Shown: positions 6,677-10,635 of the stretch, piece by piece | How positions within the stretch are numbered: position 1 is the stretch's first letter | How the letters are laid out: each line of letters begins with the position of its first letter | Assembly: GCA_023666975.1 (NCBI GenBank) | Contig: JAMPAW010000116.1 | Span: 1-10,635, forward strand | Direction of reading: 5' to 3' | Source: Clostridium sp. | GTDB taxonomy: Bacteria > Bacillota_A > Clostridia > Lachnospirales > Lachnospiraceae | Length of the DNA: 10,635 nucleotides | Notes under the pieces: model-generated | Seen by the model: the letters and a program-made list of their open reading frames with translations, nothing else | Databases searched by the model: none | Told to the model about the DNA's origin: nothing | Made by a program: the position numbers and the translations under genes

Positions 6677-7417
6677 TCATCTTGTTTTTTGTAGAATTAC
6701 ATTTAATTCTCCTGACAAAGTAGTTTTTGTTTCATTCCATTTCTTATTTCCTAAATATTTAAAAGCAATTTCATCAATCGCTTTTATCAGCGAAGCCTCA
6801 TACTCATGAATCTTAGATGTCTGAATTGTAACTAAGTTCCTTTTCTCTGCCAGTTGTACTTCTTTTTCTTGTAAAACTATCTTTCCCTGCATTAAATCAT
6901 TTTCCTTTTGCAACTGTATTGTTTCTGCCTCCAAAGCATTGGACAAAACATTATTTAAACAACTTTTCAAATTATACACCTGTCCATTAAACTCTTTCAT
7001 GCTTTCAATAGCATTATATGTTTTTCCCAGAGGAACAACACCAGAATAAATATTTAAAGTTCCTATATCAATACTCTTAATGGCTATTTCTGTTATACCT
7101 ATAGCCTTCTCATATCTTAATTCTCCTAAATGTGGTGTGTACAATATACGTTCAAGTATCTGCCCTGTAATATTATGTATAACCATAAGATTCATATATG
7201 CATTAGGCAACATAGCTCTTAACTGATGGATTATCTCCATTCTTTTAGTGAAATAATCCACTGACGAAGAAATTAATGATACAATCAAACCGGTCAAAAC
7301 TCCAATTATTACACTTTTTGTTAAGCTCTCAGAACCTATATCAAACGCATAAAGACATACGCTTAATACTACAATTCCCAGCAAAGATATCGCTGCTGCA
7401 ATTTTACATGCCTTCAC
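6677..7417 (-). CDS. Unrecognised two-TM coiled-coil membrane protein
   Basis: A 246-residue protein I do not recognise. Two hydrophobic segments near the N-terminus (about 6-26 and 34-54) with a short loop should anchor it as a hairpin. Residues 55-155 look soluble and mixed, about 158-196 is rich in Glu, Gln and Lys and probably a coiled coil, and a short tail follows (KYLGNKKWNET at 220-230). No signal peptidase site, lipobox or enzymatic motif is seen. The start is a GTG (7417-7415) with GGAGGGAG about 11 nt upstream; no ATG exists before residue 60. It follows the AlbA_2/ATP-binding gene after 176 bp with no terminator between, so the two may be cotranscribed. A sensor or membrane effector role would fit the architecture but is speculative. 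Confidence 0.75.
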   Translation of the reverse strand: MKACKIAAAISLLGIVVLSVCLYAFDIGSESLTKSVIIGVLTGLIVSLISSSVDYFTKRMEIIHQLRAMLPNAYMNLMVIHNITGQILERILYTPHLGELRYEKAIGITEIAIKSIDIGTLNIYSGVVPLGKTYNAIESMKEFNGQVYNLKSCLNNVLSNALEAETIQLQKENDLMQGKIVLQEKEVQLAEKRNLVTIQTSKIHEYEASLIKAIDEIAFKYLGNKKWNETKTTLSGELNVILQKTR

Positions 7418-7479
7418 TTAAAATCACTCTCCCTCCACTCAGGTCACCTCAATAAATGGATGTACACTTATGAAAGTTA

Positions 7480-7501
7480 CAATCAACAAACAATCAACAA
7501 A
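7480..7501. repeat. Tandem 11-bp direct repeat, pair A
   Basis: Two perfect adjacent copies of CAATCAACAAA (7480-7490 and 7491-7501), one helical turn apart, about 63 bp upstream of the GTG start of the membrane protein gene. A related pair lies at 7570-7590. They are placed where a regulator could bind. Confidence 0.6.
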
Positions 7502-7569
7502 ACCAAGTCATCAAAACACTGATTTTATAGCATTTTTCAAATATCCATTTCTTTATTTCCACTTTTGTG

Positions 7570-7590
7570 TCAACAAACCATCAACAAACC
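7570..7590. repeat. Tandem 11-bp direct repeat, pair B
   Basis: TCAACAAACCA (7570-7580) followed by TCAACAAACC (7581-7590), sharing TCAACAAA with pair A in the same orientation and at the same 11-bp period. It begins just past the stop codon of the AlbA_2 gene (7594). Confidence 0.55.
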
Positions 7591-7593
7591 TAT

Positions 7594-9054
7594 CTACCCC
7601 CAATACGGCACATATCTTCTTGCCCGTACTCCAACTGCATCATTTTCAATTTTTATCAACCCTTTATCTACAGTATCTCTAATAATCCTCGACACAACCG
7701 CTTTATTCTTTTCATCCACTCCAAACCGTTCCCGCAGCACTGCATTAGAAACTTCAATCTCATTTACATAGCAGTAACAGGTATACAGATAACAAGTCCG
7801 TATTTTATCTTCTTTTGTCCATTTAGACAAACTTGCATACCAATACAGCTTTGTTCTGGAAAAATCATCCCCTGTCTCTACTTTTGGTGCGGGAATTGTC
7901 AAATCCCGCATCCCTTCCTCCATACGGTCAAATCCGCTGCCCCGTTCCTCACATATTCTTACAATCCGCAAAAAAGATGCCATATTTTCGTTTCTGGAAT
8001 GTGGTGCAGTATCAATAATGCGGTTAAGCTCCACAAGCATTGCTCCCGGATTGGACGATTCCACCCTTGTATCAAACACCTCCATCATCGGTCCGCTGCC
8101 ATGCACCGTCAAATCCTGATGTATAATGACATTGCCAAGCATCTCCCTGACTGCCTTACGTGGAAACATAATATGTTCCTCCCTTCGCCCGCCGTCAATT
8201 TCCTCTTCCTGCGGAATCAAAGTCATAATATAATCTGTAATGTCATCAAACTGGATTGCATACCCTTTTGTAAAAACCTGTTCCCGTATTGCATGAGTCC
8301 GCCCGCTTCCCTTATATCGTATAACTCTGATTGCCTTTCTCTTTAAATGCGTAAATGCCTTCAAATCCTTTGCAAAGAGAAGTGCTCCCATATTTGTGAT
8401 TTCATAATTCCCATTATCCATCTGCCTGATAAATTCTTCATCCTCCATATTATGGATAATGGAATCACGATTCCCCGGCAATGGCAATTTCATCAAAGTA
8501 TAATATGCCGCACAATCCAAAAATTCTGTAACCTTTGCAGCAGTCACATTCTCCATTGCCACACGTAATTCAAATGGCTTTGTTTCAAAAGAAAGCCATA
8601 ATTTACGTTCTTTTTCCGGATAATCTTTTAATTTTTTCTTATACGAGCCAACACGGATAAATTCCATATCCTTAAAACTGGTTGGTCTGTTCACTGCTGC
8701 CGGAATTTCCATAACAACCACATTTCCTTTATCTGTAGCAACCACGGTAAATTTAAAATCTACTCTTGGTTTTAATCCCCTCGCCAGCCAGTTTTCCAAT
8801 TCTTCGTTACCTACTTTGGATTGTTTGGGTAAAAAACTGGTCTCTTCAATTTCATGCGTTTTATCATTAATCCCCCATAAAAGGTAGGCCGTCTCCCTGC
8901 CACATATTGTAGCCGAATTACTCAGTGCGGAAATGTATTCACCAATCATATCCGGTGTATCATTATTAACTTTGAATTCCAGCCATTCTGTCTCTTCCGG
9001 CAAATTCCGTAAACGTTCTATCAGGTTTATATAATATTCCTGCTCCGCATCCAT
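7594..9054 (-). CDS. AlbA_2 / GHKL-like ATP-binding protein (COG2865-type)
   Basis: A 486-residue cytoplasmic protein. The N-terminus is an AlbA_2 (Schlafen-AlbA-like) nucleic-acid-binding domain: ETEWLEFK (21-28), an alpha-helical Asn-rich stretch (ALSNSAT) and LLWGINDKTHEIEET, about residues 20-145. Further on, REMLGNVIIHQDLTVHGSGP (303-322) matches the N-box of the HATPase_c_4 fold, and ICEERGSGFDRM (367-378) the glycine loop. The C-terminus (about 410-486) looks like a winged helix (VVSRIIRDTVDKGLIKIE). Proteins of this layout are often labelled transcriptional regulators or RecG-like, and some occur near defence genes; the true substrate is unknown. ATG 9054 is chosen for AGGTGAGA just upstream; the in-frame ATG at 9099 has no ribosome binding site. 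Confidence 0.87.
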   Translation of the reverse strand: MDAEQEYYINLIERLRNLPEETEWLEFKVNNDTPDMIGEYISALSNSATICGRETAYLLWGINDKTHEIEETSFLPKQSKVGNEELENWLARGLKPRVDFKFTVVATDKGNVVVMEIPAAVNRPTSFKDMEFIRVGSYKKKLKDYPEKERKLWLSFETKPFELRVAMENVTAAKVTEFLDCAAYYTLMKLPLPGNRDSIIHNMEDEEFIRQMDNGNYEITNMGALLFAKDLKAFTHLKRKAIRVIRYKGSGRTHAIREQVFTKGYAIQFDDITDYIMTLIPQEEEIDGGRREEHIMFPRKAVREMLGNVIIHQDLTVHGSGPMMEVFDTRVESSNPGAMLVELNRIIDTAPHSRNENMASFLRIVRICEERGSGFDRMEEGMRDLTIPAPKVETGDDFSRTKLYWYASLSKWTKEDKIRTCYLYTCYCYVNEIEVSNAVLRERFGVDEKNKAVVSRIIRDTVDKGLIKIENDAVGVRARRYVPYWG

Positions 9055-9105
9055 ATTCTCACCTGCTTTCCATATCATTCCAGACTTTTCCGTTAGCATA
9101 TCTGT

Positions 9106-9393
9106 CTATCTGCTATTTTTATTTTCCCAATCAGCTATGTTGTACTTCTCTAAAAATTCATGTGCCTTCTGAATCCCTGTCTCTGTAATATATACTGACT
9201 TACTTCTGGAAGGATGATTACCTTGATGAATATAATCTCCATCATCTAATTCGTTTAATATTCCAAAATCATAACCTTTCCATGCATAAAAATCTTTTCC
9301 ATCCGAAAATCGGTCTTTTTCTGTCCATCTTGAAAGATACAGTAACACCATTGTTAATTCTTTCATTGCCTGTTCTGCTGTTGTCTTATCCAT
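9106..9393 (-). CDS. DUF6429-like small protein
   Basis: A 95-residue soluble protein. The segments LTMVLLYLSRWTEKD, FYAWKGYDFGILNELDD and the C-terminal KSVYITETGIQKAHEFLEKY match the pattern I know for DUF6429: a helix, a W-K-G-Y-D-F motif, and a winged-helix-like end with a T-E-x-G turn. Function is unknown; the fold suggests a small DNA- or protein-binding module. ATG 9393 has GGAGG 7 nt upstream. The next gene starts 52 bp after its stop, so they are probably one transcript. Assigned from memory of the motif without a search. Confidence 0.72.
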   Translation of the reverse strand: MDKTTAEQAMKELTMVLLYLSRWTEKDRFSDGKDFYAWKGYDFGILNELDDGDYIHQGNHPSRSKSVYITETGIQKAHEFLEKYNIADWENKNSR

Positions 9394-9439
9394 AATATAT
9401 CCTCCAAAATTCTATTCACTAATATTTTCCCAATTCTGT

Positions 9440-9505
9440 TCAATATTTTTTCTCCATTTCCTCCAGTTTATTTTTAAAAACTGATTTATCCATACACACT
9501 TTCAT
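9440..9505 (-). CDS. Coupled micro-ORF (21 codons, possibly frameshifted)
   Basis: The stop codon of the preceding small gene overlaps an ATG in an ATGA junction (9505-9502), opening a 21-codon ORF, MKVCMDKSVFKNKLEEMEKKY. It stops straight after a run of six A (minus strand, 9451-9446). Skipping one base there continues as NIEQNWENISE and stop, giving a more natural charged small protein of about 30 residues. It could be a real small gene, a decayed one, or a chance ORF. Confidence 0.3.
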   Translation of the reverse strand: MKVCMDKSVFKNKLEEMEKKY

Positions 9506-9720
9506 TTACATTTCATATGTTTTCCTAATATAGCACAACATTCATTGAAGGCAAGTTGCTGATATTCAGGTGCAATATCTTCTATACATTTCAAAAAATC
9601 GTCAAGCTTTCTTGCACAATCAGATGCTTTCCATACCTGTTCATCATGATATTGTTGTTGCATTTGTGTTTGTATAAGCTGTTGATTGAAAATTCTATAT
9701 ACCTCATTTTGATTAAACAC
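9502..9720 (-). CDS. Small 72-residue protein of unknown function (GTG start)
   Basis: Begins FNQNEVYRIFNQQLIQTQ and ends ECCAILGKHMKCK; Gln- and acidic-rich, probably helical, with three cysteines in the last 40 residues. I recall similar small hypothetical proteins in Clostridia but no function. The frame is open further upstream to 9876, where it carries an AlbA_2 fragment, but GGAGG seven bases before the GTG at 9720 marks the true start. Reading the whole as one 124-residue protein would fuse two unrelated pieces. It overlaps the following micro-ORF by ATGA. Confidence 0.6.
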   Translation of the reverse strand: MFNQNEVYRIFNQQLIQTQMQQQYHDEQVWKASDCARKLDDFLKCIEDIAPEYQQLAFNECCAILGKHMKCK

Positions 9721-9876
9721 AATTACACCTCCGTTTTCCTTCGGAACACCTTTTAGCGGAAATACCGGCATACCATTTTTCTCTTCTACTCCTATGACAA
9801 TATATCCGCCATTTGTATTATCATAGTCATTTGCAAAGGCACAAATAGAATGAATGATATCATTTAGCCGCCTCAC
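9721..9876 (-). pseudogene. AlbA_2 domain fragment
   Basis: In frame with the small gene downstream, residues encoded here read DIIHSICAFANDYDNTNGGY followed by IVIGVEEKNGMPVFPLKGV. This is the middle of an AlbA_2 (Schlafen-like) domain: the helix with FAN, then GGYIVIGVEE. The usual N-terminal E-S-x-x-x-E-F-K segment is missing; ESEAAK in another frame just upstream may be its remains. The domain ends abruptly at about 9733, and the ATPase and receptor parts are absent. It is not the source of the intact AlbA_2 protein at 7594-9054, whose motif differs. The exact left edge is uncertain. Confidence 0.65.
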
Positions 9877-9935
9877 TCTCTGCTATAGATTATTCGCAGT
9901 AATATTATTATTCATTACAACTATTTATAAACATT

Positions 9936-10635
9936 CTATCCATATATTTCTTCTTTTACATTAAAAGACTGCCCCATTTTATTATATTTATAGAATTTGT
10001 ACAAAATATAATTTTCTTTATCCATTTCATGTGTTGACAATATGATCTGCTTATCAGAGAAATCATTTCGGAGCACTTCAATCAGAGAAGAAATATTTAT
10101 ATCATCCATAGTCTGTACTGGATCGTCAATAAGAATAAAGCCTATATCATCAGAAGAAGCTTTTATATATTGCTTATTCATTGCAAAAAGGAACGCCAGT
10201 ACAAATCCTGAAAGCTGCCCCGAACTAAATGTATTTAATATATCATGTTTAGCATCTCCATTTGAAACAAATCGCATTTCATCTTTATTTACAAATACCC
10301 CTAAGCCATTTTGATAATCTTGAAGTATTTTCCCTGTGTATATCAGCAACGGTACTCTTAATTGTTTCAATGTAATATTCTTATATTCTTCTACAGATTT
10401 ATCATACACCTTACTCAGTTCATTCAACTGCTGACGAACTTTCGTTACCTTTTCTTTTCGAACAATTAAATCGCTCATTTCTTTCATGATTCCATGTAGC
10501 TCAGTATTTTCCTTTTCCCAGATAACCTTTTCAAGATATTGAACTTTCTTCTTTAGTACTTCCACTGGTATTTGTTTCTTAATATCACTAATATCCCTGC
10601 CATAAAGTTTCTCTATATTATCATATTTGTGTTTT
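9936..10635 (-). CDS. C-terminal part of an SMC/RecF-like ABC ATPase (5' end outside window)
   Basis: At least 232 residues, open to the window edge, so the N-terminal Walker A lies outside. A coiled coil covers the upstream part to about 9936+480. Then FSSGQLSGFVLAF is the ABC signature, FILIDDPVQTMDD the Walker B with catalytic aspartates and D-loop, and IILSTHEMDKE the switch histidine. These show an ATP-driven DNA-handling or SbcC/RecN-like enzyme of the AAA_13/AAA_15 type seen in repair and phage defence; a specific system cannot be assigned from the fragment. The GTG at 10565 is only an internal codon: the frame continues upstream without a stop (ending ...DISDIKKQIP before it). About 60 bp follow before the AlbA_2 remnant. 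Confidence 0.82.
   Translation of the reverse strand, partial: KHKYDNIEKLYGRDISDIKKQIPVEVLKKKVQYLEKVIWEKENTELHGIMKEMSDLIVRKEKVTKVRQQLNELSKVYDKSVEEYKNITLKQLRVPLLIYTGKILQDYQNGLGVFVNKDEMRFVSNGDAKHDILNTFSSGQLSGFVLAFLFAMNKQYIKASSDDIGFILIDDPVQTMDDINISSLIEVLRNDFSDKQIILSTHEMDKENYILYKFYKYNKMGQSFNVKEEIYG

Noticed and set aside
7567..8346. A 259-codon plus-strand ORF
   Set aside because: It is antisense to the well-supported AlbA_2/ATP-binding gene and its product is low-complexity His/Cys/Pro-rich shadow sequence.
1..10635. tRNA, rRNA or retron/DGR elements
   Set aside because: No cloverleaf, rRNA motif, reverse transcriptase motif or template repeat was seen on either strand.

Overview
The window looks like part of an integrative mobile element from a low-to-moderate GC Firmicute, most likely a gut Clostridia/Lachnospiraceae-type organism. 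This is inferred from strong AGGAGG-type ribosome binding sites, the type of large serine recombinases with zinc ribbon and coiled-coil tails, and small DUF6870-like and DUF6429-like proteins. No rRNA, tRNA or species marker is present, so the taxon is an inference. Every convincing gene lies on the minus strand, so transcription runs from high to low coordinates.

Left end (1-442): the 3' remnant of a tyrosine integrase (158-351), frameshifted and cut off at its box II motif. A near-consensus outward promoter (133-161) and hairpins lie beyond its stop codon. A strong intrinsic terminator (366-420) ends the recombinase operon only about 15 bp from where integrase homology begins. The edge of the serine-recombinase element therefore probably falls at about 345-366, inside another element's integrase gene.

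Recombinase operon (443-6107): a small DUF6870-like protein is followed by three complete, divergent large serine recombinases in tandem. The last two are joined by a roughly 140-base leader packed with perfect stems, some of them mutually exclusive. Upstream (6195-6486) sit three tandem copies of a promoter-operator module. Each has three CGGTnAC-type half-sites and a TAnAAT -10 box at exactly the same distance (28 nt), and none has a -35 box. This is the most striking unexplained structure in the window.

Right half (6524-10635), clearly AT-richer: this reads like accessory cargo. In transcription order it holds the C-terminal part of an SMC/RecF-like ABC ATPase (cut by the window edge), a remnant of an AlbA_2 (Schlafen-like) protein, a 72-residue small protein with a GTG start, a coupled micro-ORF, a DUF6429-like protein, a full-length AlbA_2/GHKL-like ATP-binding protein, and an unrecognised two-TM coiled-coil membrane protein with its own terminator. 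The mix of ATPase, AlbA_2 protein and membrane protein would fit a regulatory or defence cargo region, but no known defence system can be named from the sequence alone.
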